Positions 37,378 to 46,428 of a DNA stretch of 64,000 bases are shown here, piece after piece (position 1 is the stretch's first letter; each line of letters starts with the position of its first letter). Source of the DNA: JABDQA01 sp963759125 (GTDB taxonomy: Bacteria > Desulfobacterota > Desulfobulbia > Desulfobulbales > Desulfocapsaceae); NCBI GenBank assembly GCA_963759125.1, contig CAVWXN010000008.1, positions 186,001-250,000 on the forward strand, written 5' to 3'. A program made the translations under genes and the position numbers. The notes under the pieces were generated by a model, which did no database searches, was not told the origin of the DNA, and saw only the letters and a list, made by a program, of their open reading frames with translations.

Positions 37378-38748
37378 ATGACTACAATTCTGATTGTCGA
37401 TGATGAAAAATCGATGCGGGATTTTCTCAAGATCCTGCTCACCAAGGAAGGTTACGAAGTCCTTGTCGCCGGCGATGGAAACCAGGCAATGACCGCACTT
37501 GGTAAAAACCGTGTGGACCTCGTCATCAGCGACATCAGAATGCCCGGTATGGGTGGACTTGAGCTGCTCGCAAAAGTGAAGGATGAAGGGGATGATATCC
37601 CGGTCATTATGATCACCGCCTTCGCCTCGCCAAATGACGCTGTCCAGGCCATGAAAAGCGGGGCTTACGACTATATCTCCAAACCCTTTAATGTCGATGA
37701 AATAAAATCGGTCATCTATACGGCAACCAATAGGACCGATTCCACCCTCAAACCCCAGCAGGCAGCAGAGCTTTTTCCTGAAATCATCGGCAAAAGCAAA
37801 GAGATGCAGAAAATCTTCGATATGATCAACCGGATAGCACCGACCCCTGCCAACGTGCTTATTTACGGTGAATCCGGCACCGGCAAGGAATTGGTGGCCC
37901 AGGCCATACACAAAAGGAGCAAATTTCATGCTCATCCGTTCGTGCCTATCACCTGCAGTGCCATTCCTGAAGAGCTTATGGAAAGCGAGTTGTTCGGACA
38001 TGTAAAAGGATCATTTACAGGCGCCATTAACGACAAGACCGGGCTCTTTATGGAGGCCAACAGCGGCACTGCTTTTTTAGACGAAATCGGTGAACTGACC
38101 CCGATAATCCAGACTAAACTGCTGCGTGTGCTGCAGGAAAGAGAAGTAAAGCCGGTGGGAGGTACAAAACATTTGCCGATTGACGTCAGGATCATCGCTG
38201 CCACCAACAGAATTCTCGAAGATGAGATACAGGCCGGCCGTTTCCGCGAGGATCTTTTTTATCGGCTGGCAGTGGTTCCTATACGGGTACCCTCCTTGAG
38301 GGAGAGAAAGAGCGATATTCCTCTTCTGGTAGAACATTTTCTGAAAAAATACTCGACCATGCTCGGCAAGGAGATCAGTGAGATATCATCTTACGCCTTA
38401 GAAGTATTGATGGGATACGACTTTCCCGGCAATGTAAGAGAGCTGGAGAACGTCATAGAACGGGGGGTAGCTCTGGAGACGTCCAGCATCATATTGCCGG
38501 AAAACCTTTCTCTGAGCGGGCCGCTGCAGAAAAGAAAGGAGGGCGTCATTACAGATAGTGCCTTTGTTGCCGCCCACGACGAAGATGAGCTGTTCGAGCG
38601 CGGCCTCGATGCGGTGGTCGCCGATCTGGAAAAAACACTGATCTCGCATGCCCTTGAAAAGGCAGGCAACTCCAAGACAAAAGCTGCAGAACTGCTCAAG
38701 GTCAGTTTCAGGTCACTGCGCTACAAAGCCCAAAAATATGGCCTGTAG
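37378..38748 (+). CDS. pilR: Sigma-54-dependent response regulator, PilR/NtrC type
   Basis: 456 residues. Receiver domain 1-120 with phospho-acceptor Asp52 (ISDIRMPGMGG). AAA+ domain about 140-370 with Walker A GESGTGKE, the sigma-54 contact loop GSFTGA (variant of GAFTGA, also found in PilR proteins), and an arginine-finger region. C-terminal Fis-type helix-turn-helix (KTKAAELLKVSFRSLRYK). The sensor kinase gene follows after 3 bases. The target is expected to be a sigma-54 promoter, such as for type IV pilin, but no pilin gene is in the window. Confidence 0.9.
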   Translation: MTTILIVDDEKSMRDFLKILLTKEGYEVLVAGDGNQAMTALGKNRVDLVISDIRMPGMGGLELLAKVKDEGDDIPVIMITAFASPNDAVQAMKSGAYDYISKPFNVDEIKSVIYTATNRTDSTLKPQQAAELFPEIIGKSKEMQKIFDMINRIAPTPANVLIYGESGTGKELVAQAIHKRSKFHAHPFVPITCSAIPEELMESELFGHVKGSFTGAINDKTGLFMEANSGTAFLDEIGELTPIIQTKLLRVLQEREVKPVGGTKHLPIDVRIIAATNRILEDEIQAGRFREDLFYRLAVVPIRVPSLRERKSDIPLLVEHFLKKYSTMLGKEISEISSYALEVLMGYDFPGNVRELENVIERGVALETSSIILPENLSLSGPLQKRKEGVITDSAFVAAHDEDELFERGLDAVVADLEKTLISHALEKAGNSKTKAAELLKVSFRSLRYKAQKYGL

Positions 38749-38751
38749 ACG

Positions 38752-40473
38752 ATGAAAATCGACACCATTCCCGAAGCGCAGCTCTATCCCACCTCCCTGG
38801 GCGACCTCCTTAAGCGTCAACTGTTCTGGCTGCTTCTCCTGCGCATCGTATTATATACGCTGATAACAGTAATCAGCCTTATCCTGCTCGATGAAAGGTT
38901 CGAAGCTATTGTCATGCCTCCGAGCCTGCTCGTTCTCTTTACCCTGATTGTCTACCTGTCAACTATCGTATCTGCCTTCACACTGCTACATCTCGACAGC
39001 GAATATCGTCGTTTCGGTTTCATCCAGACCCTGTTTGATGTGGTCTTCGCCTCAATGCTGATTTATTTGACCGGCGGCTCACTTTCCATTTTCTCTTCGG
39101 TCTATTTTTTCCCGATTATTTCAGGTGGTCTGCTGATTCCCCTCAAGGGGGGACTCATTGGCGCGGCCGCCTCGACGCTTCTTTTTGCCCTCATTCTACT
39201 GCTCGAAAATTTTGGCTACCTGCCTGACTATGTTCTGGTCTCAAAATTCTACGAGCAGGCTGCCCTGTTCAACAATATTCGTCAATTCGGCACCATGGGG
39301 CTCACTTTTTTCCTCGGTGCCTTCATTAGCGCCATGTTCGGCACCATGCTGCGATCTACTACCAGAGAATTGTCGAGCACAAAATACGATTTTGACCGAT
39401 TGTCACTTCTCTATAAGAAAATTTTTGATAATATCACCACCGGTATCCTTACCATCAACAGAGAAGGTATCATCACCTCAGCCAACAATGCGACCACTGA
39501 CATCACCGGACAGCCTCCGACGGAACTTTTGGGGAAAGAGCTGAGTTCCATTTTTCCGGGCCTTGATCCGGCCAGCCTTTCCCCTCGGAATGCCTGCCTG
39601 TTTGAACGCCAGGACAAACAGACTCTCAGACTCGGTTACGCCCTGACCCAGCTCCACTCCTCCGATGAAGACAACCTCGAAGGCAAGGACTCCCAAGAAG
39701 AGGATGTGACCATTATTACCCTTAAAGATATCGGCGAGATTGAACGTCTGGAAAATCAGATGAGACAGGCGGAAAAATTGGCAGCAATCGGCATGATGAG
39801 TGCCTCCATCGCCCATGACTTCAGAAACCCTCTGGCGGCAATTTCCGGCTCCGCTCAGGTGCTTGCCGATGAATTCGGCTCGGCGGGCAGTTCCGAGCCC
39901 CAAAATTATGAATTGACTAAAATCATTCTCCGGGAATCGGACCGGCTCGCCAATACCATTACCAATTTCCTGAAATTTGCCCGACCGGAAAATATCAAAC
40001 GCGACTGGTTCCTGCTTCGGCCCTGCGTTGAGGAAATACTTCAGGTCTGTCGGGCAGACCAGAAATGGCCCGCAACCTGCAGCGTCGATATACAGATCGA
40101 CACCAAGTTTCGAGTCTGGGGAGATGAAGAACAGCTCTTTGGAGTTATCGGCCAGCTGCTCCAGAACGCTCTGTCCTTCTGTCCTCAAGGAAACGAAAAG
40201 CTGGAACTGAGTGGTAGCACCATCTGTGTGTCAGACAACCAGGAACTCTGTCTGATCAAAATAAGCGATAACGGTCCCGGCATAGAGCCAGGGGAAGTTC
40301 AGAAAATCTTTGAACCCTTTTTTACCAAACGAACAGATGGCACCGGATTGGGACTGGCCATCGCCAACCAGGTGATAGAAGCTCACAACGGATCTATTGC
40401 CGTTGAAAAATCAGAATTGGGGGGTGCCTGCTTTACGCTGATACTGCCTCAGGAGGCAGAAGCTGTCGAGTGA
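38752..40473 (+). CDS. pilS: Membrane sensor histidine kinase, PilS type
   Basis: 573 residues. About six membrane helices in residues 20-200, a PAS domain at about 225-320, HisKA with the phosphorylated His in IAHDFRNPLAAISG near residue 354, and an HATPase domain (ISDNGPGIEPG, GTGLGLAIANQVIEAHNG). It is co-transcribed with the regulator upstream and most likely phosphorylates it. The membrane-sensor-plus-PAS layout matches PilS. Its stop is only 5 bases from the convergent murA stop. Confidence 0.9.
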   Translation: MKIDTIPEAQLYPTSLGDLLKRQLFWLLLLRIVLYTLITVISLILLDERFEAIVMPPSLLVLFTLIVYLSTIVSAFTLLHLDSEYRRFGFIQTLFDVVFASMLIYLTGGSLSIFSSVYFFPIISGGLLIPLKGGLIGAAASTLLFALILLLENFGYLPDYVLVSKFYEQAALFNNIRQFGTMGLTFFLGAFISAMFGTMLRSTTRELSSTKYDFDRLSLLYKKIFDNITTGILTINREGIITSANNATTDITGQPPTELLGKELSSIFPGLDPASLSPRNACLFERQDKQTLRLGYALTQLHSSDEDNLEGKDSQEEDVTIITLKDIGEIERLENQMRQAEKLAAIGMMSASIAHDFRNPLAAISGSAQVLADEFGSAGSSEPQNYELTKIILRESDRLANTITNFLKFARPENIKRDWFLLRPCVEEILQVCRADQKWPATCSVDIQIDTKFRVWGDEEQLFGVIGQLLQNALSFCPQGNEKLELSGSTICVSDNQELCLIKISDNGPGIEPGEVQKIFEPFFTKRTDGTGLGLAIANQVIEAHNGSIAVEKSELGGACFTLILPQEAEAVE

Positions 40474-40478
40474 CTCCT

Positions 40479-41753
40479 CTATTCATTCTCCTTCCAGACC
40501 CGGGCCCCAAGTCCGGTAAGCTTGTCAACCAGATTTTCGTAGCCCCGCTCCAGATGATAAATCCTCGATATCTCGGTTCGCCCCGAGGCTGCCAGGGCTG
40601 CAATTACCAGTGAGGAACTGGCTCTGAGATCGGTGGCCATGACCCGGGCGCCATTCAAGCCCTCTGGCCCCCTGCCGGTAACCACCGCTGAATTCCCCTC
40701 GGTTTGGATCTGCGCCCCGAGACGTCGCAGTTCAGCCACATGCATGAACCTGTTTTCGAAAATGGTTTCCTTTATCACACAGATTCCTGAACTCAGCGTC
40801 ATCAAGGCCATAAACTGGGCCTGCAGGTCGGTGGGATAACCCGGATAGACCATGGTCTTGATATCCACCCCTTTCATGGACTGTCGCCGGTTGGCAGACA
40901 TGCTTACGGTAATCGAATTTTCTGCTGTCTTTAATTCAACCCCCGCTTCCATGAGCTTGTCAAGCAAGGCCGGCAGATGTCCTGGTTTGCACCCTGTCAG
41001 AGTGGCCTGGCCTCCTGCTGCTGCGATGGCCATCAGATAGGTTCCGGTCTCGATCCTATCAGGGATAATGGCGGTTTTGGCAGCACATAGGTTGTCAACC
41101 CCGTGAATGGTGATCTGATCGGTCCCCTTTCCTTCTACGTCAGCTCCCATGTTATTGAGCATGTCGATCAGATTGCCGATTTCCGGTTCACGGGCAGCGT
41201 TTTTGAGTACCGTGGTTCCTCTGGCGAGAACAGCGGCCATAAGCAGGTTTTCAGTTCCGGTTACCGAGGGAATATCAAAATGGATGGTACCCCCCTTTAG
41301 ATCGCTTTCACGACGGGCATCAACGTAGCCGTGTTCGAGGGTGCAATGCACTCCGAGCCGCTCAAAGCCTCGGATGTGAAAGTTGATAGGTCTCTCACCA
41401 ATTGCGCAGCCGCCTGGCAAGGAAACTTTTGCCCGCCCCAGTCGGGCCAGCAGAGGCCCGAGTACGAGCACTGAGGCCCGCATGGTCTTGACCAGGTCGT
41501 AGGAAACCTCTGAATAGGAGACATTACTGCTGTCGATATACAGGGTCGAACCCTGACGACGACAGGTGCAGCCCAGTTCGCCAATGAGGGCCAGAATAGT
41601 GCGGGTGTCGCGTAGATCTGGCACATTGGTAAGTTCATGGATGCCAGGTGCCAGCAGGGTTGCGGCGATTAGTGGAAGAGCTGCGTTTTTCGCTCCGCTG
41701 ATCTGAACCGATCCAACCAGTTCCCGACCACCTTCGATGATCAATTTTTCCAT
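40479..41753 (-). CDS. murA: UDP-N-acetylglucosamine 1-carboxyvinyltransferase
   Basis: 424 residues. First committed step of peptidoglycan synthesis: enolpyruvyl transfer from phosphoenolpyruvate to UDP-GlcNAc. The catalytic cysteine is present (Cys116 in SLPGGCAIGERP), so it should be fosfomycin-sensitive in principle. GAKNAALPLIAATLL and the late DLRASSSLVIAALAA are family blocks. It is the last gene of rho-rpmE-prfA-prmC-murA, a gene order frequent in many bacteria. Confidence 0.96.
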   Translation of the reverse strand: MEKLIIEGGRELVGSVQISGAKNAALPLIAATLLAPGIHELTNVPDLRDTRTILALIGELGCTCRRQGSTLYIDSSNVSYSEVSYDLVKTMRASVLVLGPLLARLGRAKVSLPGGCAIGERPINFHIRGFERLGVHCTLEHGYVDARRESDLKGGTIHFDIPSVTGTENLLMAAVLARGTTVLKNAAREPEIGNLIDMLNNMGADVEGKGTDQITIHGVDNLCAAKTAIIPDRIETGTYLMAIAAAGGQATLTGCKPGHLPALLDKLMEAGVELKTAENSITVSMSANRRQSMKGVDIKTMVYPGYPTDLQAQFMALMTLSSGICVIKETIFENRFMHVAELRRLGAQIQTEGNSAVVTGRGPEGLNGARVMATDLRASSSLVIAALAASGRTEISRIYHLERGYENLVDKLTGLGARVWKENE

Positions 41754-41775
41754 GACAACTGTATCCGGTGTTAAA

Positions 41776-42663
41776 TTAGATTTGCTTCCTCACCTGAACC
41801 AGACGATCCTGATCACCATAATCCTTGATGATATCGATATACGCGTAACTATCCTCAGCTGGTAAACTTGCCAGAAGCTCTTTTATGGCCGGGCCCTGAT
41901 CAGCTCCGATCTCCATGAAGAAATCTCCGCCGGGAGCAAGCAATCGAGGCAGCGCTGCAACAATCCGTCTGATAAGATCGAGACCATCCGGCCCCCCGTC
42001 CAGGGCCAGAAAGGGTTCGAACTCTATCACTTCCGGCTGCATGCCAGCTTCTATCTCGGCCCTGCTCACATAGGGAGGATTGGCCGTTATCAGTCCAAAT
42101 TGCGCATTTTCAAGGAAACAGGTGGTCAAATCTGCCTGGATCAGCTGCACCTTATTTTCCACACCGTGCCGGACACAATTGCGTCTGCAGATCTCCAGCG
42201 CCGGACTCGAGATCTCCACAGTGATCAGCTCGAGCCCGAGTTCCAAGGCCAGCACAATGGCGATAATACCGCTTCCGCTGCATAAATCGAGACATTTACT
42301 CTGTTGATAAAAGTCATCATCTCTGGCCAGCACACGCTCTATCAGAATTTCTGTCTCTGGCCGGGGAATAAGAACTGCGGGGGTAACTTCAAATGATTGA
42401 GACCAGAATTCACATTCGCCGGTTATATAGGCAACCGGTTCCCGGCGGCACCTTCTCGCAAATAAACCCAGGCAGCTGTCCGCCTGTGCTTCTCCAACGA
42501 CCTCCCCTGCCCTCAGGTAAAGCTCTGTTCGGGATAGCGACAAACAGTGGGCCAGCAACAGTTCAGCATCGGTCCGGGGGAAATCGATTCCGGCCCGTTC
42601 GAAGAGAAATAGTGCCCGCTGCAGGAGATCGGCTATCCGCCATACTTCCTGCCTGTTGTTCAT
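41776..42663 (-). CDS. prmC: Release factor glutamine methyltransferase
   Basis: 295 residues from the ATG at 42663, which has CAGGACC upstream and starts 19 bases after prfA. The longer frame (to 42747) would overlap prfA. It methylates the glutamine of the GGQ motif of RF1 and RF2. SAM-binding LDLCSGSGIIAIVLALE and the substrate-binding NPPYVS are clear, and PVAYITGECEFWSQ is the N-terminal family motif. Its substrate RF1 is encoded directly upstream. Confidence 0.94.
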   Translation of the reverse strand: MNNRQEVWRIADLLQRALFLFERAGIDFPRTDAELLLAHCLSLSRTELYLRAGEVVGEAQADSCLGLFARRCRREPVAYITGECEFWSQSFEVTPAVLIPRPETEILIERVLARDDDFYQQSKCLDLCSGSGIIAIVLALELGLELITVEISSPALEICRRNCVRHGVENKVQLIQADLTTCFLENAQFGLITANPPYVSRAEIEAGMQPEVIEFEPFLALDGGPDGLDLIRRIVAALPRLLAPGGDFFMEIGADQGPAIKELLASLPAEDSYAYIDIIKDYGDQDRLVQVRKQI

Positions 42664-42682
42664 GGTGCCTGGTCCTGAGGGA

Positions 42683-43753
42683 TTACTGAATACGTTTGAG
42701 TTTTTCTTCCTGGTCACAGACGGCCAGCGGAACAACGACTTCGTCAAGTTTTCCGTCCATAATTGCTTCCAGTTTATAGAGGGTAAGATTTATGCGGTGA
42801 TCGGTGAGCCGGCCCTGGGGAAAATTATAGGTTCTGATCCGCTCGCTTCGATCGCCGCTGCCTACCTGGCTTTTGCGATCCTGGGATATCTGATCGTGCT
42901 GTTCCCGTTCGAGCTGGTCCAGCAATCTGGCGCGAAGTACGGTCAATGCTTTGGCTTTGTTTTTATGTTGGGATTTCTCATCCTGGCAGATGACTACCAG
43001 CCCGGTGGGTAAGTGGGTGATCCGAACTGCCGAGTCGGTGGTGTTTACGCTCTGCCCGCCAGGACCGGAAGAACGGTAGACGTCGATTTTAAGCTCATTC
43101 ATATCGATATCCACCTCTACTTCATCGGCTTCAGGCAATATGGCCACTGTTACGGCCGAAGTATGAATCCGCCCCTGGGCCTCGGTTTCAGGAACCCGCT
43201 GTACCCGATGAACTCCGCTTTCGAATTTCAGCTTTGAGTAAACCATATCACCGCTGATCATGGCGATAATTTCCTTGAAACCGCCAATACCGAGCGGGCT
43301 GGAAGACATGATCTCGACCCTCCAGTTCATGGACTCCGCGTAACGGCTGTACATCCTGAACAGGTCACCGACGAACAGCGCCGCTTCATCGCCTCCGGTC
43401 CCCGCCCTGATCTCCAAGAAAATATTCTTATCGTCGTTGGGGTCTTTGGGCAGTAGAAAAATCTGGATATCGCTCTCCAGCTCTTTCATTTTAGTGCTGA
43501 GCTCTTCGAGTTCAATCTCGGCCAGTTCCCTTATCTCGGGATCCTCTTTTTCATCCTGCAGAAGCGCACGGTTACCATCAATCTGCTGTTCGATGTCCTT
43601 GTGTGACCGGATCAGCTCAGAAAGTCGGGAAAGATGGGAGTGCTCCTTGACTACTTTCTGATATTCCTGCTGATTGTTGATCAGAGAAGGATCTGACAAG
43701 CGCCCTTCAAGATCGGCAAGCTTATCATCTATATCATGAAATCTATCGAGCAT
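42683..43753 (-). CDS. prfA: Peptide chain release factor 1
   Basis: 356 residues. Recognises UAA and UAG. The codon-recognition PxT motif is PET in RVPETEAQGR, and the peptidyl-transferase GGQ is in SSGPGGQSVNTTDSAVRITH. Start at ATG 43753 (MLDRFHDIDDKL) matches the family; a GTG three codons earlier is the alternative. Two hairpins precede it on this strand, so its expression may be separated from rpmE. Confidence 0.96.
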   Translation of the reverse strand: MLDRFHDIDDKLADLEGRLSDPSLINNQQEYQKVVKEHSHLSRLSELIRSHKDIEQQIDGNRALLQDEKEDPEIRELAEIELEELSTKMKELESDIQIFLLPKDPNDDKNIFLEIRAGTGGDEAALFVGDLFRMYSRYAESMNWRVEIMSSSPLGIGGFKEIIAMISGDMVYSKLKFESGVHRVQRVPETEAQGRIHTSAVTVAILPEADEVEVDIDMNELKIDVYRSSGPGGQSVNTTDSAVRITHLPTGLVVICQDEKSQHKNKAKALTVLRARLLDQLEREQHDQISQDRKSQVGSGDRSERIRTYNFPQGRLTDHRINLTLYKLEAIMDGKLDEVVVPLAVCDQEEKLKRIQ

Positions 43754-43788
43754 GGGACTCACCCGAGGCAGAGCGAATAAAAAGAAAA

Positions 43789-43818
43789 GTCCACAGCAAT
43801 GAAACCATTACTGCGGAC
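43789..43818 (-). terminator. Rho-independent terminator after rpmE
   Basis: On the minus strand, a 13-base stem (GTCCGCAGTAATG with CATTGCTGTGGAC, two G-T/mispairs) and a 4-base loop, directly followed by TTTTCTTTTTATT. It lies about 30 bases before prfA, so it probably ends the rpmE transcript or attenuates read-through into prfA. Confidence 0.75.
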
Positions 43819-43824
43819 CCTTTG

Positions 43825-43844
43825 CCGATGCCTTCCGGCATCGG
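43825..43844 (-). terminator. Second hairpin downstream of rpmE
   Basis: Perfect 8-base stem CCGATGCC/GGCATCGG closing a GGAA tetraloop on the minus strand. It has no T-run of its own and sits just upstream of the stronger terminator; it may stabilise the rpmE mRNA end. Confidence 0.6.
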
Positions 43845-43854
43845 TCTGTCGAAC

Positions 43855-44076
43855 CTAAGCTTCTTCTTTAGACTCGTAGTGCTTGGCGTAGCGTCTACGG
43901 AATTTCTCGATGCGGCCGGCTGTATCTATCAGCTTCTGTTTGCCGGTAAAGAAGGGGTGGCAGGCAGAGCAGATCTCCACCTTCAGCTCGGGCAGTACCG
44001 AACCTATCTCAAAGGTGCTGCCGCAGGCACATACCGCGGTGATATTTTTGTATTCAGGATGTATATCTTTTTTCAT
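43855..44076 (-). CDS. rpmE: 50S ribosomal protein L31 (zinc-binding form)
   Basis: 73 residues. Four cysteines that bind zinc are present (CAC near residues 16-18 and CSAC near 36-39), so this is the C+ form. KKDIHPEYKNI is the usual start and HPFFTGKQK the hallmark. It has a strong ribosome site GGAGG, its own promoter-like element upstream, and terminator hairpins downstream, so it can be a separate transcript within the rho-prfA cluster. Confidence 0.96.
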   Translation of the reverse strand: MKKDIHPEYKNITAVCACGSTFEIGSVLPELKVEICSACHPFFTGKQKLIDTAGRIEKFRRRYAKHYESKEEA

Positions 44077-44140
44077 GGTACAGGTGATCCTCCAAATGCA
44101 GGCTAATCAGATCATTAGTTAAATTCAAACAAAGATTATC

Positions 44141-44169
44141 AGTATATCAATGAACAAAAGGTAAAGCAA
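44141..44169 (-). promoter_or_regulatory. Sigma-70-type promoter for rpmE
   Basis: Minus strand: TTGCTT (44169-44164) and TATACT (44146-44141) with a 17-base spacer, about 65 bases before the rpmE start. It lies in the 139-base AT-rich gap after rho. Confidence 0.5.
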
Positions 44170-44215
44170 TAAAAATAACAATCAACCACAAATCAACCCA
44201 TCTGGTTTCAAGTTC

Positions 44216-45466
44216 CTAGCCGTTCATGGAATCGAGGAAATCCTGGTTGTTTTTATGTTGCTTGAGTTTGTCCACCAGAAAGTCCATTCCGTCTGCAGGG
44301 TTCATCGAAGCGAGCAGCTTCCTCAGAATCCAGATCCGGTTAAGCACATCGCCTTTGAGCAGCAGATCTTCCTTGCGAGTACCGGATTTTTTAATATCGA
44401 TGGCGGGAAAGATTCGTTTATCGGCCATCTTGCGATCAAGGATGAGCTCCATATTACCGGTACCTTTAAACTCCTCAAAGATGACTTCATCCATTTTCGA
44501 ACCGGTTTCGATCAGCGCAGTGGCAAGGATGGAGAGGCTTCCACCCTCCTCGATATTTCTTGCTGCGCCAAAGAACCGCTTAGGCCTATGCAAGGCATTG
44601 GCCTCCACCCCACCGGAAAGTATTTTTCCGCTGGCCGGAGTTACCGTGTTGTAAGCCCTGGCCAGCCTGGTAATACTATCGAGCAGGATGACCACATCTT
44701 TCTTATGTTCGACCAGTCGCTTGGCTTTTTCAATGACCATTTCGGCGACCTGAATGTGCCGCTGCGGCGGTTCGTCAAAGGTTGAACTGACCACCTCGGC
44801 AGCTTTGACGCTGCGCTGCATTTCAGTGACCTCCTCAGGCCTTTCGTCAATCAGCAGCACGATGAGATATACTTCTTTGTGATTACGAACGATCGAATTG
44901 GCAATTTTCTGCATCAGCACGGTTTTACCGGTGCGGGGCGGGGACACCAGAAGGCCGCGCTGCCCTTTGCCGATAGGTGCGAACATGTCCATTATCCGCA
45001 TGGAGAAATTGTCGGGTTGCCATTCGAGATTAAATTTTTCGTCCGGGTGCAGGGGGGTGAGATTGCCGAACAACGTTTTCTGCTTGGCAGCCTCGGGTGG
45101 ATCAAAGTTGACGCTTTCGACCTTGAGCAGGGCAAAATAACGTTCACTCTCCTTGGGTGCACGAACCATTCCATCGATGACATCACCGGTACGCAGATTC
45201 AATCTCCTGATCTGGGAGGGAGAAACATAGATGTCATCAGGCCCTGGCAGGTAGTTGTAATCGGGAGCCCGGAGGAATCCAAAGCCATCCGGCAGAATTT
45301 CAAGAACTCCGCTTCCCCTCAGTTTGCCTTCCTCGTCGGCCTGGGCCCGAAGAATGGCAAAAATCAACTCCTGCTTGCGCAACGAGCTGTAACCTTCGAC
45401 CTTGAGGCCTCGGGCAAGCTTCACCAGTTCATCGATCTTCTTGAGCTTCAGCTCTGCCAGATTCAT
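44216..45466 (-). CDS. rho: Transcription termination factor Rho
   Basis: 416 residues. Hexameric RNA helicase. N-terminal helix bundle (MNLAELKLKKIDELVKLA), RNA-binding cold-shock-like domain (GVLEILPDGFGFLRAPDYNY), Walker A PPRTGKT, Walker B LIVLLIDERPEEV, and the Q/R-loop region. I chose the ATG at 45466 because the family begins here, with AAGGAG upstream; the adjacent GTG at 45469 is also possible, and the frame to 45547 adds no homology. A long leader and consensus promoter precede it. Confidence 0.96.
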   Translation of the reverse strand: MNLAELKLKKIDELVKLARGLKVEGYSSLRKQELIFAILRAQADEEGKLRGSGVLEILPDGFGFLRAPDYNYLPGPDDIYVSPSQIRRLNLRTGDVIDGMVRAPKESERYFALLKVESVNFDPPEAAKQKTLFGNLTPLHPDEKFNLEWQPDNFSMRIMDMFAPIGKGQRGLLVSPPRTGKTVLMQKIANSIVRNHKEVYLIVLLIDERPEEVTEMQRSVKAAEVVSSTFDEPPQRHIQVAEMVIEKAKRLVEHKKDVVILLDSITRLARAYNTVTPASGKILSGGVEANALHRPKRFFGAARNIEEGGSLSILATALIETGSKMDEVIFEEFKGTGNMELILDRKMADKRIFPAIDIKKSGTRKEDLLLKGDVLNRIWILRKLLASMNPADGMDFLVDKLKQHKNNQDFLDSMNG

Positions 45467-45774
45467 CACACCAATGTTCTCCTTGTTAGGTACAACTTGT
45501 TTTCTGATAGCTTCGAATACAGGCTGATTCGACCTGGTGAAAGGCACCAGTAAGCGCTGTTTTGGTATGTCGATGGTTTACGACAAACCTGATTACGAAA
45601 GTTAAAAGAGCCTTGCGATTAAAATATTATATAAACGGCGGCTGGTAAGATTTTGGGGTTTAAGCCTTATTACTAAATCGATTTACCGTAGTGCCTTTAA
45701 CGTTTGTGAAATTGGAAAAGTTCAGATATCTGCAATGATCGTCTCAGGCGGGAGTCAATTTTGGACTTGTCTCT

Positions 45775-45803
45775 CTTATACGTGCTCTTCCGGATGGTGT
45801 CAA
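45775..45803 (-). promoter_or_regulatory. Consensus promoter for rho with a leader of about 300 bases
   Basis: Minus strand: TTGACA (45803-45798) and TATAAG (45780-45775) with an ideal 17-base spacer. Transcription would start near 45768, leaving about 300 untranslated bases before rho. E. coli rho is known to be autoregulated through attenuation in its leader, so this leader may serve the same purpose. The 350-base gap 45467-45816 has no gene. Confidence 0.6.
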
Positions 45804-45816
45804 GTATTTTGCAGAT

Positions 45817-46428
45817 TTATTTGGATTTATTCATATCCATCAGAGTGAGCAGCGCTTCCGCCAGTTGCTCCACCTGTTTCTCTGTGTCTTCTATGCTGCC
45901 GCTGTTGTCAATATGGTAGTCGGACAGATCAACTTTAGTGGTCGGATCAAGCTGCACGGCAGTAATCTTCTCTACCTCGGCAGGCCTGACCGAATCCCTG
46001 TCGACAACACGCTGTAAGGCAAGGTCAGGATCTGCAGTCACACATACGATGTAGTCGAAATCTTCTTGCCAGCCGCATTCAAACAAGAGCGGTACCTCGG
46101 CGATCTGCGCCTTGGTGAGACCGCCTTTGGTCTTCACTTCCAGCAGTTCTTTGCGAACCAATGGATGAAGAATGTCTTCCAGAAGTTTGCGTACGATCCG
46201 ATCATTAAACACCGCAGATCGCAGACCTACCCTATCGACTTCACCGCTGCCGGTGAGATAACGATCTCCCCAGGTCTCGACCAACTTCTGATACCCCGCC
46301 TCTCCTCTATTCAGAAGCCGCCGACAGATTTCATCACTGCTGTGAACCTGAACCGACAGCCTGTTTGCCAGCAGCCTGGCCACAAGACTTTTGCCGCTGC
46401 CGATGCTGCCTGTAATACCAATCAACAT
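45817..46428 (-). CDS. coaE: Dephospho-CoA kinase
   Basis: 203 residues. Last step of coenzyme A synthesis. The P-loop GITGSIGSGKS is at the N-terminus, and LLFECGWQEDFDYIVCVTAD matches the conserved core. It overlaps the end of rluD by seven bases, so the two are co-translated. Its stop lies just before the rho promoter, and no separate terminator was found. Confidence 0.94.
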   Translation of the reverse strand: MLIGITGSIGSGKSLVARLLANRLSVQVHSSDEICRRLLNRGEAGYQKLVETWGDRYLTGSGEVDRVGLRSAVFNDRIVRKLLEDILHPLVRKELLEVKTKGGLTKAQIAEVPLLFECGWQEDFDYIVCVTADPDLALQRVVDRDSVRPAEVEKITAVQLDPTTKVDLSDYHIDNSGSIEDTEKQVEQLAEALLTLMDMNKSK

